Position numbers and translations under genes: made by a program
Origin: Agapanthus africanus
Lineage: Eukaryota; Streptophyta; Magnoliopsida; Asparagales; Amaryllidaceae
NCBI GenBank assembly: GCA_030015575.1
Contig: JASDDO010000014.1
Coordinates: 170,285,911-170,349,910, forward strand
DNA length: 64,000 bases
Reading direction: 5' to 3'
Notes under the pieces: generated by a model
What the model was told of the DNA's origin: nothing
The model's database searches: none
What the model saw: only the letters and a program-made list of their open reading frames with translations
Shown: one piece after another, positions 31,293 to 44,535 of the stretch
How positions within the stretch are numbered: position 1 is the stretch's first letter
Layout: every line of letters begins with the position of its first letter

Positions 31293-34200
31293 TACGATTG
31301 CTTCTGTTCCGTGCTTTCCCTTCACTCGCTCGGAGGCCGCTTTTCCTCAATCACCATCTGACGAGGAAGCGATAGCGATGATCCGGGCTCATGACCCGAA
31401 CTGCACTAGCTTACTTCTATGGGGAACTTGGTATAGCCATATCGTCCGGGGTCACTGGAGTTTCCTCTGTGAAGTGCCGACAGAGCCCACTTTATCGTTC
31501 TTGCCGATGGACCCTCCGAGAACGGTTTTTGCTGTGGAGATGCCAAATTGGACTCCAACGGGACGGCTCGAGCCTTCGACAACCGGTATCCCGAACCATC
31601 CGATCCCAGCTATAGATATCCTGGGACGACGTATTTGTCAGGGTGAGGCCCACCCATGGGGACAGATTTATAAGATAGGGCTCACTCCTCGACACCCCAC
31701 GGGTTACCTCGTCTGGGCTCGCTATATCCTTGCTACCCATCGTGCGCGGCTGCAGAAGGTCGGGCTTTACCAGGCAATATATGCATCGCTCTTCCATTAT
31801 CAATCCCCGCATGTCTAGTGGGTTAATGCGTTCTTGAATCAATGGAATCTCCCCACCAACACTTTCCTTCTGGGGGACAGAGAGGTTTCGATCTCTTTGG
31901 GGGAATTTTATGAGATCTCGGGGCTGCCAATTCGAAAGACACTTTATGAGGAGTTGCTGCCTTCTGATGAATACGTCTTTGAGCCCGAGCCCGCACCGCT
32001 TGACGGTTTGTCTGCTGAGAACGCCGTCCGCCACAAGCGTCCTAGTTTGATCAAGGCGTTAGGTATCTTTGACCGATTGTTCACCGAATCTGAGGAGCAG
32101 GGCGTTACTTTTAAGAGCTTCATTGCCTGCTTCCTTCGCGAGGACGTCTTGTCGAAGACAGCTCCGAAGTTCGCAAATATCAAAGACCCCTTTGGGTTTG
32201 GTCCGAAGAAGCTGCCGGCCAATGAATCGGATCTACTACAATACTACATCCCCATAATGTCGCCGATGTCTTTCGAATCCATTGCAGCTCCCGGCATGGA
32301 TGAGGAGACGTTCTTCGTTGGGTTCATCAGTGTCTGGCTCAGCTGGTTTGTCATCCCTATGCATCGCCGCTTTATGAGAGTTTCGGTCATCTATCCGGCT
32401 CACCGTATAGCTGAGGGAACGCGGCTGGCCGTTGGCATCCCGGTATTGGCGCATCTCTATCACGGGTTGGGCGCTGCAGCTAATACTTCCATCCCTGGCG
32501 TAGATGTGGTAAATTTTTCGCTTCACTTCTTTACGTCTTGGATCGAAATGCACATCTTGGGTGCTTTCGCTATGCATCAAAGGCCCGCATTCTACGATGC
32601 CTATACCTTCCCGTGGCTTATGTGATTGGTGGATGCTTCTGCCGCTGACCCGACTCAATTTGGGGCTATTCGGGCGTTGATTTCTCCTTATGCTGCTGCT
32701 GGCGGGTTGGTATTTAATGATCGGGTCTTATCTTCTTCCGTGGGTTCAGCCCAGCCGCTTTGGGACCGGTTAATAGATAACGCGCCCTCTTTGAAGCCCC
32801 GGGAGGCCGCGCGCTTATACACAATCAGACCGGGTTACCTGGTATTCCGTCAGGATAGCGCGACCCTCTTCATGTGGTACAATCCGCATCGCTTTGCCCG
32901 GCAGTTTGGCTACGATCAGGGTGTCCCGTTTGAGGCTTTCATAGTCGTGCCGGTTCCTTCGCTAAAGGCCGTTCGAGATGCCCCCCATCATTTTATGAGG
33001 CTGAACACCGGTTCCCAGTTCATGATCCCCGATGGTGATTACATGCCCCGATGCGTGGGGTCGTTCACGGGCTGGTATCTCCATCGGGTCAACCCGATTA
33101 TTATTGAGGAAAGAAGGGTACTTCTTGGCCACGGTGCCCCTACTCAGGTTCTGGCCACGGGAGCTACACTGCGACCGTGCGCCCCGGTCCGTTTTCCTCT
33201 GAGGGATACCGGCACCACGCTTATTCTGGGAGAGTCGGGAGTGGATCTTATCCCAACAGCTGGTATGCCCCTGGGTACTCGGTCGCGGGGTAAACGGGCT
33301 CCGGTAACAGCGCCACCATCCGAAGCAGCACCGCCCCCCGCGGCATCGACAATGGCGGTGTCATCCTCGGTTGTGGCACCGGGTGAGGGTGACAGGGATG
33401 AGGTTGTTGAGGGTGTTGAGGGCGACGTGGGCCGACGCCGCACTAAGGTTCCGCGGGGAAGGAAGCGGTCGTTCTCGGCGACCGGCTCTAGGTCCAAGCG
33501 TCGAAGGAAGGTTGCTACTAACTTGCTCGACTCTTTAATAGAGTCTGAGCCCATTCTTGAGGATGAACCGTTGGCCCTGCAGGAATCAGTTGCAGGACTA
33601 CTTTTCCCGAGTTCGGCCGCCGAGGAAGTCGCACAGTTGGCTGAGGCCATACGGCGTTCTAAAGATGAGTCTCAGAACGCAAGGGTTCCCAAGAAAGCTT
33701 ATCCTGCCGTAATCTTCTATGAAGACCCCCATGGATCCGGCGGCGGTTTATTGGCCTTTTGGAGGAGTGGGGAGAAAGGGCGTTGAAGCAGGCCACTTCG
33801 GAGGATGCTGCGGATGCGCTTTCCTTATGGACCGGCGGCCACGAGTCCACCCTCGAACCCCGGTGAGCGCGCCTCCTTAAGAAAGAGCATCGGCTTGAAG
33901 AAGCTATATTGAAGGCTTCCCTGCGCATTGGTATGTTTTTTATACTTCTTTGCGGTTTTTCAGATTGTTTATGCCCGTATATATGTATTCTTATTCTTGT
34001 GTGGATTATGCAGAGTCCTCGGCGATGGGGGAGGTTCCTACGGGCTTGTTGAAGCTAAAGCCCGTTGACATTCTCGATGCAGCCTTGCTTGATGTGGAGA
34101 GGGCTGACGAGGCTGTTCCTCTTGCCATAGAGCCTCCAGTGGCGGCTCCTGATCACGGAGTGCTTGTTCCTTTGGTAGAGGCTCCATTGGGGGTTGCCGT

Positions 34201-35447
34201 CCCAACGACTCTTCCTGCGAGCGGCCCAGAGGCTGGAGGAGAGGTAGTCGGGACTACCCTCCCTTTGCTGGAGCCGGAGATCACGGCGGAGGCCGTTGAA
34301 GCTGCCATCCCCCCGACTCAGAATGGGAGAAGTGTCGAAGGTAACCTTCTACATTTTAAATTAGCAATCTTTCTGTTGTCTGAACTCTTTTGTTTTCCCA
34401 GAATTGCGCGGGCTGGCGGCCTCTATCGCTGATTTGTCTCCCTGGCAATCGTTTCAGTATTTATTGGAGATGGCAGCTCCGCAGGCGATCTCCCCTCAAC
34501 GCATCGTCCTTTCATCTGGACAAGGTTAGTGTCGTTCGCCATTTCTTATAGTATCGCTGTTATTTTGCGTATTGACATTGATGTTCTCTACAGTTTTGGA
34601 GGCCGATGACGAGGTAGAGGTCCTCGAAGGGCCAAGGGAACCTTCTGCTCCTACTTGCATATCCGTGGGTAAGTGAAATTTCAATATAGTCCCACTTGTT
34701 CCTTTGCTTAAGAGTTTTACTGACATTTTTCAAATCTGAACAGCCTTGCCAGCCCCCATAGCGCTGGACTCACGCATCGCCATGACGCCCGATCCCTATG
34801 CTTTGCGAGCCTCAGAGCGCTTGGCCCAATTAAGCCTTGTCTCCTTGTCGTCTTTGATCGAGGAGCTTCATGCTGGCAGCTCAACCACAGCTGACGCATT
34901 TGCCGCCGAAGCTAACGGTTCTCTTCCTTTTCTTGCCACCTACCATAGCGAAGAGGTGGTGCGAGTCTGGGTGGAGTTCTGTCGGCAGGTGGAGGCTTGC
35001 TTGCACGCCCTTGAGTGTTCCCGCCTTTCCTCGGAGGCCGTGGCTGCAAAGGAGGACTTGCGGGGGCTGATAGCGCGGTGTGCGGCAAACATGGCATCAT
35101 GCGAGAAGAGGCTCGGCCGCAAATTCTCGGAAAGGGAGCTGGCCTTTAAAGCATTGAGCGAGCTTCAAACCAGCCTCACAGCCAAAGCCAATAAAGCGTA
35201 TGAACTCTGGCGGGTACTTCAAGAGTCTATCAGAGAGGTGGTGGCTCTTGATAAAGCTGCCGTATTCACTCGCGAAAGGATCGAGGCTCACAAGGCTACT
35301 GAGAAAGAGCTCGAAGGCCGGCTCGCCTCGTATCAGGCCCAGCAGGCTCAGGCGGAGGCCCGTCTTCTGGCGATCCTGAATCATGAAGCTGTGGCCCAGC
35401 AAAAGAAGGATGAGCTAGCAAAATTGCTAAATCGCCTGCCGGCTTGA
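31293..35447 (+). pseudogene. Plant mobile domain (PMD) gene of a Tat-type element, antisense to the element, disrupted
   Basis: The main exon (31293-33930) encodes a PMD-like protein, with features such as NTFLLGDREVSISLGEFYE and ISGLPIRKTLYEELLP. A long conserved region follows (to about 33300), then a basic, proline/alanine-rich tail. Short introns with GT-AG ends follow: 33931-34013, 34341-34401, 34525-34593 and 34669-34743. The last exon ends at TGA 35445-35447 with a coiled-coil-like C-terminus. In-frame stops at 31816-31818 (TAG) and 32623-32625 (TGA), a frameshift near 33735 and a TGA at 33864-33866 break it. Tat-group elements are known to carry PMD-type ORFs antisense between pol and the 3' LTR, and the position here fits. 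The cellular role of such ORFs is unknown. Confidence 0.8.
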
Positions 35448-35544
35448 AAACTTGTATCTTTTCGTTTCTTTTGTACATACTCCTGAATGAGAGTATTTTT
35501 TTCGTTCTTTCATGAATTGTACTTTGTATTCATTTTAGTTTATG

Positions 35545-35550
35545 AATAAA
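35545..35550 (+). terminator. Poly(A) signal of the PMD gene
   Basis: AATAAA lies about 100 bp after the PMD stop codon, within a T-rich 3' untranslated region. Confidence 0.65.
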
Positions 35551-35579
35551 GACATATTTTTCTTCTCAATGGTGTGTCT

Positions 35580-35875
35580 CCTTTTTATTGAATGTGTTCT
35601 GCGGACAATTTATCTTGGTCTCTTTGCAGGGCAGCGATGGCTTAGGATTCAGGGTTAAGATCTGTCTCCTAAGACTTTTGAGCTTTACGAGCCGTGAGGG
35701 TCTCATAAAGAGTTTTTCTCCCCACAGGTCGAGAGGATCCCGTAGGTGTAAGTTCTTCTTAAGAATCGTGAGGGTTCTTAAGCGGGTTTTCCCTTGAGAG
35801 TCGTAAGGATCTCACAAGAAAGTTTTCTTCCTTACAGGTCGTGAGGACCCGCAAGTGCTGGGTGCGGCCACCCTT
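35580..35875. other. Degenerate repeats between the PMD gene and the LTR fragment
   Basis: Imperfect copies of a GTCGTGAGGATC-type motif followed by a T-rich run and CCACAG/TTACAG recur at about 35685, 35728, 35768, 35798 and 35838. No gene is seen. This is where the pol and gag of a complete element would be expected, so they have been lost. Confidence 0.5.
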
Positions 35876-36809
35876 ATCCGTATTTCACGGGGTCAGGGGT
35901 TGGTTTGGGATGGTTTCTAGGGTATCGTAGTTTAAAGACATTGCGGTCAAGGTTAAGGACCTCATAGTCCGTGGGTTTAACGACTCCACAGTCCAATGTT
36001 AGTTTTAAGACATCACAGTCAAGGTTAAGGACATCATAGTCCATGGGTTTAAGGACTACACAGTCCAATGTTAGTTTTAAGACATCACGGTCAAGGTTAA
36101 GGACATCATAGTCCGTGGATTTAAGGACTCCACAGTCCAATTTTAGTTTTAAGACATCCCGGTCAAGGTTAAGGACATCATAGTCCGTGGATTTAAGGAC
36201 TCCACAGTCCGATGTTAGTTTTAAGACATCACGGTCAAGGTTAAGGACATCATAGTCCGTGGGTTTAAGGACTCCGCAGTCCGATGTTAGTTTTAAGACA
36301 TCACGGTTAAGGTTAAGGACATCATAGTCTGTGGGTTTAAGGACTCCACAGTCCACGAAATGTGTGGTTGCTGGGACCCGTCACCTCTTTGAAGACGTTG
36401 AGGAATTACAACGCCAAATATCAAAGGAGTGAAGAGATGTACCCTTGAACCAAGGTAAGATCAGTCTCGAATCATCATGGTTGATCGTTAGTTTTAAGAC
36501 ATTACGGTCGAGGTTAAGGACATCATAGTCCATGGATTTTAAGGACTCCACAGTCCGATGTTTGCTCTGGATGCTTCACACGGGTTCACTGCCGTGCTCT
36601 GCGAGGACTAGGCACCGCTTTGGACGTTTTCCGCGGGGTCAAAGAGTGACGTTATCCGCATTCCACGTGACCAGGAATTTTGCTCTAGGTGCTTCCCACG
36701 GGTTCACTGCCGTGTTCGGCGAGGACTAGGCTCCGCTCTGGACGTTTTCCATGGGGTCAAAAAGTGACGTTATCCGCGTTCCACGTGACCAGGAATTTTT
36801 CTCTGGATG
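35876..36809 (-). repeat. Tat LTR fragment with 24-bp array and 171-bp repeats, left part
   Basis: The 24-bp array (35930-36356) is followed by the conserved GGGACCCGTCACCTCTTTGAAGACGTTGAGG segment, then another short 24-bp stretch, then parts of the 171-bp repeat (36557-36809). The true LTR ends are absent. The Tekay-like element interrupts it at the GGATG duplication (36805-36809) and it resumes at 47701. Confidence 0.85.
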
Positions 36810-39800
36810 TGTAAATCCCCGTTTTCTTCAATGAGGATCGTTCTATATTTTTCCTAGTTCCCCAAATATTAACCCTATTTTTCTTCTATTTATCTTGTGT
36901 GAAAATATGTTGATTAGGTTTTAATATTTAAAGTTTCTTCCAAAACAAAATAAACACAAAGAAAATACTGAAACCTAAAACCCTTAAACCAACCCAGCCC
37001 AAAACGAGGATTTAAATTAAATTAAAACGAGCCCAAAACAAAATTTATGTATATATATATAAAACCCAGCCCATTCAAATTTTTTAAATAAAATCCCTAA
37101 ATTCATTTAGCCCCAGCCCGTTCCTTTCTCAGCCCACTTCTGATTTTTATTTTTTTAAAAAGGGAATTGTTTTTAAACCGGCCCAATCCCTTCGTCCCAA
37201 TCCTTTCGGCCCGCCTCCATCAAACCCGACCCGACCCACTCCTTTACCTTCCCTCTTCCCCTCGTACAGAACTGTTCCCGCTCTTTTTCATTCCCACGTC
37301 GCTACCCACGACCCCGAGCTCCCCACGTCGCCCTCGCCGTCGCCCACGACCCCGGCCACGACTCCCTCAAACTCTCACTCTCCAACTCCTCATCTCCCTC
37401 TCACTCTCCAACTCCTCAAAACTCTCCAACCCGGTCGAAAATTTCCCACGAACCCACCAACAACCCACTGCAACCTCCGACGACGACAACCCCTCGGCAA
37501 CCCTCGATCACTCCTCCTCCATCAACCTCCTCCCTCTACGACTCCACCTTCATTAACCCGAGCCCCTACCGAGCCCCTGCACACCAACCCATTGCACCCG
37601 AGCCAACCACCACCTTGCACTCTCGACGCCGACGAGCCCCCCCCCCTCACTGCACCTGAACCATGTCGTCGACCTCCACCTCCTCAGCATCATCACCATC
37701 ACCACAATCCCCTAGCCCCACTGCTTAACCTTTCCCTCTCTTCAAAATTCCAAAACCCATTCTTTTGTTCCAAGCATTTCACTGTGCACATCGCCGGAGC
37801 GACCATCGCCGACATCGTCGACCCCAGCAAGTCCCGGGAGACCCACAGAGCACCACTCTATACTTCCAGCGAGCGCGAGACGACTCCGGGAACTCCGACG
37901 TCAAACCCGTGTCTCGAGCCAAGCTCGCGCAATTCGTTTTACGGCGTACATCGCGCGTTCGTGACGCCGTTGCTGCCGTGCGACCCCGAGACATTTTCCA
38001 GGCAAGTGGTTACTTGCTTCATGCTAAAATTATAGTGGTACAAACCTAAATAATCTAGTTTACGAATTTACCGATTCCCGATACGTATTGTGGCCTAAGT
38101 GTTCGATGCTAGTCTCCAATGATTATAATAGTTTATTTTGACGGAAACTGATATTTTCTGTTGGCCCATTTGATGATAAATATCGTGTATGAATCTCACT
38201 GGAAAATACGATTGTTAGTAACAAAAATTGATACCCCCAAATATGCCGTTAAAACTAATATTTTTCTCGTATCTCAAAATGAATAAAATCACCGTAAATT
38301 ACATACATACTGGAATGATGCGTTCAAGGTCTTAAATCGAAGCCGACTCGACGAACTTTAACCCCATGTAAAATTTCAATGATTTCTGTTCTGTAACCGT
38401 GATGATAATTAGATCGGACTGCGACTCTGGACTGCAGTCCAGAGCGTTTCTGATTATTGTGTACTGTCCCAATACCTGTGTCACTGTGTTTCTTGAAGTC
38501 GTATGTTACGGAACTCTACAGTAGATTAAAGATAACTCTGTTAGCTAAACAAAACAGGTGGTTCCATTCCGTTTCATTGCCATTTGCTATTTTAAACTGT
38601 ATTTAAAAGGGCAGAACGTATAACTGTCCAGAACAGATTCAGAAATGACATACTGAGGTTAAACTGCGTACAACTTTCAACGTACAGATGCGATTGAGGA
38701 TCCGTCTGTTGAGTTAAATACTCTATTGGAAACCCTAGATTTCATTTAACTGTAACATCGCTAAATTCTGAGCCCAACTGGGTGCAATTCGTGTCGCGAA
38801 ACGTACGTTCAGTTCTGAAACTGAATTTCCAGCCGCAAGCACTTAAAATGAAACAGCTGTATCTTGAAAACCGGAATCCTGATTGAACTGAAACTAATTT
38901 TGATGAATTGCTGACTGAATGTTCTATTTATCTTACTTGTATCACTTTGTTGAATTCTTAACATATGAATTTATGAAATTTCTGAAGGATAATGACATGC
39001 CTATTGATTCATATTACCCTTAGCATAATGATGGCATACATACATATATCATACCCCATTTACCACATACTTAGTGCTAGTGCGTGTTAGAGTCAGTGGA
39101 CATTGCATTATCGTGCGTGGTTGATGTTGGTTTAGGAGTGACGAGTATACCAAAGGGGAAGTGAATATTCGTGACAGTGATTGATACAGTGAACAGTGAT
39201 AAAACCGTGCCATTGGTATGCTTGTACATGACTAAATCAAGATCATAACTAGTGAGAACCTGGGGAAAAAGGGGAAATCAAAGTGGAAAGAGTATCGTAT
39301 TTAGCGGGACCGTGTTTAGAGGATGATCATTCAAACCGTGATACTGATACATGTAGGGTAGGATCTAGCGATCCGGCTGACATGTGGGCCGTTGTCTCGG
39401 GTATGTACGAGACTCCTGTTAAACATGATCCTCCTTCCACTATGTGATTTCAAACATGACCTAGAGACCGATAGGGACACATAACATATTCTGCATCATA
39501 TAGTAACATAGTGATTACTTGCATTGTTCTTACACCAGTATTACCTCATATACCTGTTTCATCTTATTATAATAATATTGTTATTGTGTCGCTCTGACGA
39601 CCTGAGTATGCATGCTCAGATCCCGCGGGAGGACCAGCACAGGAGACGGATCTACCCTTCGAGTTCACAGAGATATAGTCTGCTGTACTTCCTATCTTTA
39701 CTGCTTTCCATAAAAGTGATCGTGAGTTTGACTTTGGTTAGTATTTGTTCTTGTTATCTGTAATTTGTGAACAATGGAATATTAATGTAATAAATTAGTG

Positions 39801-39952
39801 ATGTGATTCCTTTACCAATGCGCTTTATTTACTGATTACCATGTAATGCTAGAAGCCGAAGTGTGACTACGGCGGGATGATTCCTTGACCGTAGGAGCAT
39901 GGCTGGCCTAGTCATCCCTCGTTTTCCGTATTTTGGGAAGCGGGGCGTGACA
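36810..39952 (+). repeat. 5' LTR of the Tekay-like element
   Basis: TGTAAATCC to GGGGCGTGACA, 3143 bp. The perfect 20-bp palindrome lies at 38425-38444. The C/T-rich stretch 37230-37560 produces low-complexity ORFs that I reject as genes. Confidence 0.95.
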
Positions 39953-39961
39953 TGGTTTAGT

Positions 39962-39974
39962 TGGTATCAGAGCC
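39962..39974 (+). promoter_or_regulatory. Primer binding site (initiator tRNA-Met)
   Basis: TGGTATCAGAGCC begins nine bases after the 5' LTR end. Confidence 0.92.
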
Positions 39975-40086
39975 TGTGTTTAGTATCAAGGGATAACATT
40001 AACTAAAATGTATTACGTTATTCCTGTTTCACTACTCTTGTTTTCCATCCTTGAATCTAATCTTATCCTTTGAATCTTCCAGTGAT

Positions 40087-43000
40087 ATGACGTCCCCGAA
40101 CGACCCCTCCTCGGACTCCAGCTCTCAGGACCGCATGGAAAGAATACTTAGTGCACTGACCACTCTCGCGGAAGCTCAGGAGAGGAAGACAGATCTACTC
40201 ACTGAGGGACTCAGGGCGATTACCGCCGCATGAGGACCCTCCGCACTTATTACCGCCCCCGAGGGCGTTGTTCCACCAGCTTATCATGCTAGGGCTGGTA
40301 CAGTATCAGACTTCCGACGGTTACACCCAGCTGCATTCCCAGGGCTAGCTGAACCCCTTGAGGCTGAGCAATGGCTGGTGAACATGGAGAATTTATTGAC
40401 TGCCGCCAGGGTTCCAGAGGAAGATAGGGTGGACGTGATAAAGATACAATTGGAAGACGAAGCCCGTACGTGGTGGTCGGTAGAAGAAAGCAGACTTGAC
40501 AGGCCGATCGAATGGAGCAAGTTTAAGGAGTGCTTCCTAGATCATTATTTTCCTTCCACAGCCAAGGCAGAAATGGAGGAGAGGTTTATTCTTTTGAAGC
40601 AGAATGGATGCCCAGTGGACGTTTATGCGGCAGAGTTCAACCGCTTGAGTCGTTTTGCTCCATACATGGTCGCCTCAGAGGTCACCAGGGCCAGACGTTT
40701 CCTTCAGGGGTTGGATTTTGAGTTGCAGCAGTTGATTGCATCGTTGGATTTACAGACTTTCGCACAGGTACTCAACGCGGCGAGAGTTCAGGAGCAATTG
40801 ATTAACAAGTTCAGGAGACCCCCAGTCATTCCAGCACGTACCCACGCGCCATCTCGAGGAGCCATACCGGTTCACAGGACAGGAACGACACAAATGAAGC
40901 GCCCGTTCGTACCACAGCATCGCCCCCAGAGACAGGGCGTAGTTTGCGGCTATTACGGTAGAGGTGGACATACCCAGAAGGACTGTCGCCGTGCCAAGGG
41001 ACAGTGCTTGATTTGTGGTTCCAGTCAGCACAACATTGGCAGTTGCCCTGAACGAGCAGAGATACAGGGAGGTTCTGGACCATCACAGCAGAGGCCGCAG
41101 GAGCAGAGACAACCCTTTACGGGTCGCGGTCAGGGACGGGCTTTCACCTTGACCGCCGAGCAGGCAGAGGCGTCAGGAGACGTGGTTACAGGTACTCTGC
41201 TCGTACATTCCTTGCCAGCTAGAGTACTTTTTGATTCGGGAGCATCGCATTGTTTCTTGTCTGAGCATTTCACTGATACACACTCAATACCACATGAACC
41301 ACTAACTAAGGGATGGGAAATTCATACGGGTAATGGAATCATAATATCTAGTCGAGAATGTAGATTATGCCCGGTTGTAGTGTGTGGCAGGGAATTCTAT
41401 GCGAATTTCCTCCTAATTGGGACAGGCAGTTACGACGCAATTCTTGGGATGGATTGGATGAGCACTTTTCATGCGGTTATCAATTGTCGTGCAAGGAATG
41501 TGATCTTCTGCATTCCCAATCACCCGGAGTTTATTTTCGAGGGCGGGAGCGAATCTTTGGAGCCAGCTAAATACAGAGCAAAGCCTAAGGAGCTGACAGC
41601 TATGGAGATTGACAAGAGCCCAGTCCCAGAAATTGTTCGGGACTTTCTGGACGTATTTCCCGAGGATTTACCAGGTCTACCACCTCCTCGAATTTTGGAG
41701 TTCTCAATCGATTTGACTCCAGGTACAGCCCCAGTATCCAGAGCTCCATACAGAATGGCACCAGTTGAATTGGCGGAATTGAAGAAGCAGGTTGAAGAAC
41801 TATTGGAGAAAGGATTTATTCGGCCAAGCGCTTCACCGTGGGGTGCACCAGTTCTATTGGTAAAGAAGAAGGATGGATCGTTGCGAATGTGTATAGATTA
41901 TCGGGAGCTGAACAAGGTCACGATAAAGAACAAGTACCCAATCCTGCGCATTGACGACCTATTCGATCAGCTAAGTGGAGCCAAGGTATTCTCGAAGTTG
42001 GACCTCCGTTCTGGATATCATCAAATCAGAGTAGCAGCCGAGGATGTGTGCAAGACGGCTTTCAGGACCCGATACGGACATTACGAGTTCCTTGTGATGC
42101 CGTTCGGAGTTACCAACGCCCCAGCAATATTCATGGACTTGATGAACAGGGTGTTCGCAGAGTATTTGGACACGTTCGTCGTTGTGTTTATCGACGACAT
42201 ACTTGTCTACTCGAAGACCCGGGAAGAACACGCTGAACATTTGCGCACGGTCCTACAAATTCTTCGGGAAGAGAAGCTGTATGCGAAGCTAAGCAAGTGT
42301 GAATTCTGGCTTGACAAGGTACAGTTTTTGGGACATATTGTTTCGGGCGAAGGCATCTCGATGGACCCGGCAAAGATAGAATCTGTCAGAGATTGGCCGA
42401 CGCCGAAGTCAGTGGCTGAGATCGGGAGTATTCTGGGATTGGCAGGTTATTATCGGAGATTCGTCCAAGATTTCTCAAGAATCGCTGAACCATTGACGAG
42501 GCTGACACGGAAGGACGTGTCGTTTACATGGACAGAAGAGTGCACTCAGGCATTCGACACACTAAAGCAGAAGTTAACCACGGCGCCTATTCTTACTGTA
42601 CCAGATGATTCAGGTGGTTTGGTGATACACAGTGATGCCTCAGGGAAGGGTTTAGGCTGTGTTTTGATGCAGCACGGCCGAGTGGTTGCTTACGCCTCTC
42701 GACAACTGAGAAATCACGAGAAGAACTACTCCACACATGACTTGAAGTTAGCTGCGGTAGTCTTTGCATTGAAGATTTAGAGGCACTATCTATTGGGTGA
42801 GAAAGTGGAGGTGTACACAGATCACAAAAGTTTGAAGTATGTTTTCACCCTGAAGGAACTAAATATGAGGCAGCGCCGATGGCTAGAGCTAATGGCAGAT
42901 TACGACTTGGACCTTCAGTATCACTTGGGGAAGGTGAATGTTGTACCAGATGCTCTCAGTCGCAAGCCAGCGGTCATGATGTTGACCGATCAGAGGAGCA

Positions 43001-44511
43001 TTATTGAGGACTTTCAGAGACTTGAACTTGAAGTCGTTACGCTGAACGCCCTCAGTCAACTTTGGCAGCTACAGGTGCAATCTTCTCTGGTGGATCGCAT
43101 CAAGACTGCACAAGCGGATGATCCCCGATTGCAAAAGTTCAGAGAGGAAGTGGAAGCTGGACTGAGAACGGATTTGATTATACATGAAGATGGCTCTCTG
43201 AGATTCGGTAGCAGACTCTGCGTACCTAAGGGAGGTGTTCGAGAAGAAGTGTTGGCTGAAGCACACAGTTCAGCTTATTCTGTGCATCCGGGAAGTACAA
43301 AAATGTATCAGGACCTAAAGCAGCACTTTTGGTGGAACGGAATGAAGCGGGAAATTATGAGGTTCGTATCCAGGTGCTTGGTATGTTAGCAGGTGAAAGT
43401 GGAACATCAGAGGACAGCAGGACTGTTACAACCCCTGCTGATACCGGAATGGAAGTGGGAGCACATTACTATGGATTTCGTGACGGCCTTACCACGGAGC
43501 CCTAGGGGCAATAACGCCATTTGGGTTATCGTCGATCGCCTCACAAAAGCTGCACACTTCCTACCTTTCCGAGTGGGACAATCGACAGAATCATTGGCAG
43601 AAAGATATATGCAGGAGATTGTACGACTTCACGGTGTTCCAGTCAGCATTGTGTCAGACCGAGACACGAGATTCTTGTCGCACTTTTGGAAGAGCTTACA
43701 GGAGAGCTTGGGTACCCGCCTTAATTTCAGCACAGCTTATCACCCACAGACGGATGGACAATCCGAGCGTACGATTCAGACGCTCGAGGATATGTTGAGA
43801 GCCTGTATGTTAGACTTTCAGGGTTCCTGGGAGGACCATCTGCATCTAGTCGAGTTCTTCTATAACAATAGTTATCAGGCTAGTATTCAGATGGCTCCTT
43901 TTGAAGCACTATACGGGAGGAAGTGTCGATCCCCAGTATGTTGGGATGATGTGGGAGAACGTAGACTACTGGGCCCCGAACTTATTGTTCAGACAGTCGA
44001 CAAAGTCCAAATGATCAGACAGCGTATCAAGGCGGCTCAGGATCGACAGAAGAGTTGGGCAGATACCAGCAGAAGGGCACTCGAGTTCGAAGTCGGAGAT
44101 CATGTGTTCTTGAAGATTTCCCCTACGCGTGGAGTTATCAGGTTCGGAGGTCGGGGAAAGCTTAGTCCCCGTTTTATCGGACCTTTTGAGGTGCTAGAGC
44201 GAGTAGGAGAGGTGGCCTATCGACTCGCCTTGCCTCCATCGCTAGCTGGTGTGCACAATACCTTCCACGTGTCACAGTTGCGGCGATATGTTCGGGATGA
44301 GAGACATGTTCTGGACCATTCGGAGCTAGTTTTGGGTACCAATTTATCGTACGAGGAGCAGCCTACTACCATTCTCGACCGCAGAGAGAAAGTGCTGAAG
44401 AATAAGATCATTCCTTTAGTCCGAGTGTCTTGGGGCGGTCGTTCCCCAGGAGAATCCACCTGGGAGCGGGAGGAAGATATCCGTGACCGTTATCCACATC
44501 TTTTTGTTTAG
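40087..44511 (+). pseudogene. Tekay-like gag-pol polyprotein with three nonsense codons
   Basis: The whole polyprotein lies in one frame from ATG 40087 (another in-frame ATG is at 40051) to TAG 44509-44511. It is broken only by TGA 40231-40233, TAG 42778-42780 and TAG 43387-43389. Order: capsid-like Gag (about 40330-40850), zinc knuckles ([14 protein letters not shown] with Tyr for the second Cys, then intact [14 protein letters not shown]), protease ([15 protein letters not shown] at 41233-41241), reverse transcriptase (FIDD at 42187-42198), RNase H ([10 protein letters not shown] and TDHKSLK), and integrase HHCC zinc region. The integrase core has Asp at 43474, Asp at 43657 and Glu at 43765. 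A C-terminal chromodomain follows (about 44350-44511, [18 protein letters not shown]). All three stops fit single C-to-T or G-to-A changes. Confidence 0.95.
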
Positions 44512-44535
44512 TACCTTGTCTCCTTGTATCCTTGT

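Noticed and set aside
35874..36356. Asp/Leu-rich repetitive ORFs in the 24-bp arrays (also 8134-8364, 13893-14294, 28126-28470)
   Set aside because: They follow directly from 24-bp DNA repeats with palindromic constraint. Start and end differ in every copy and they have no conserved flanks.
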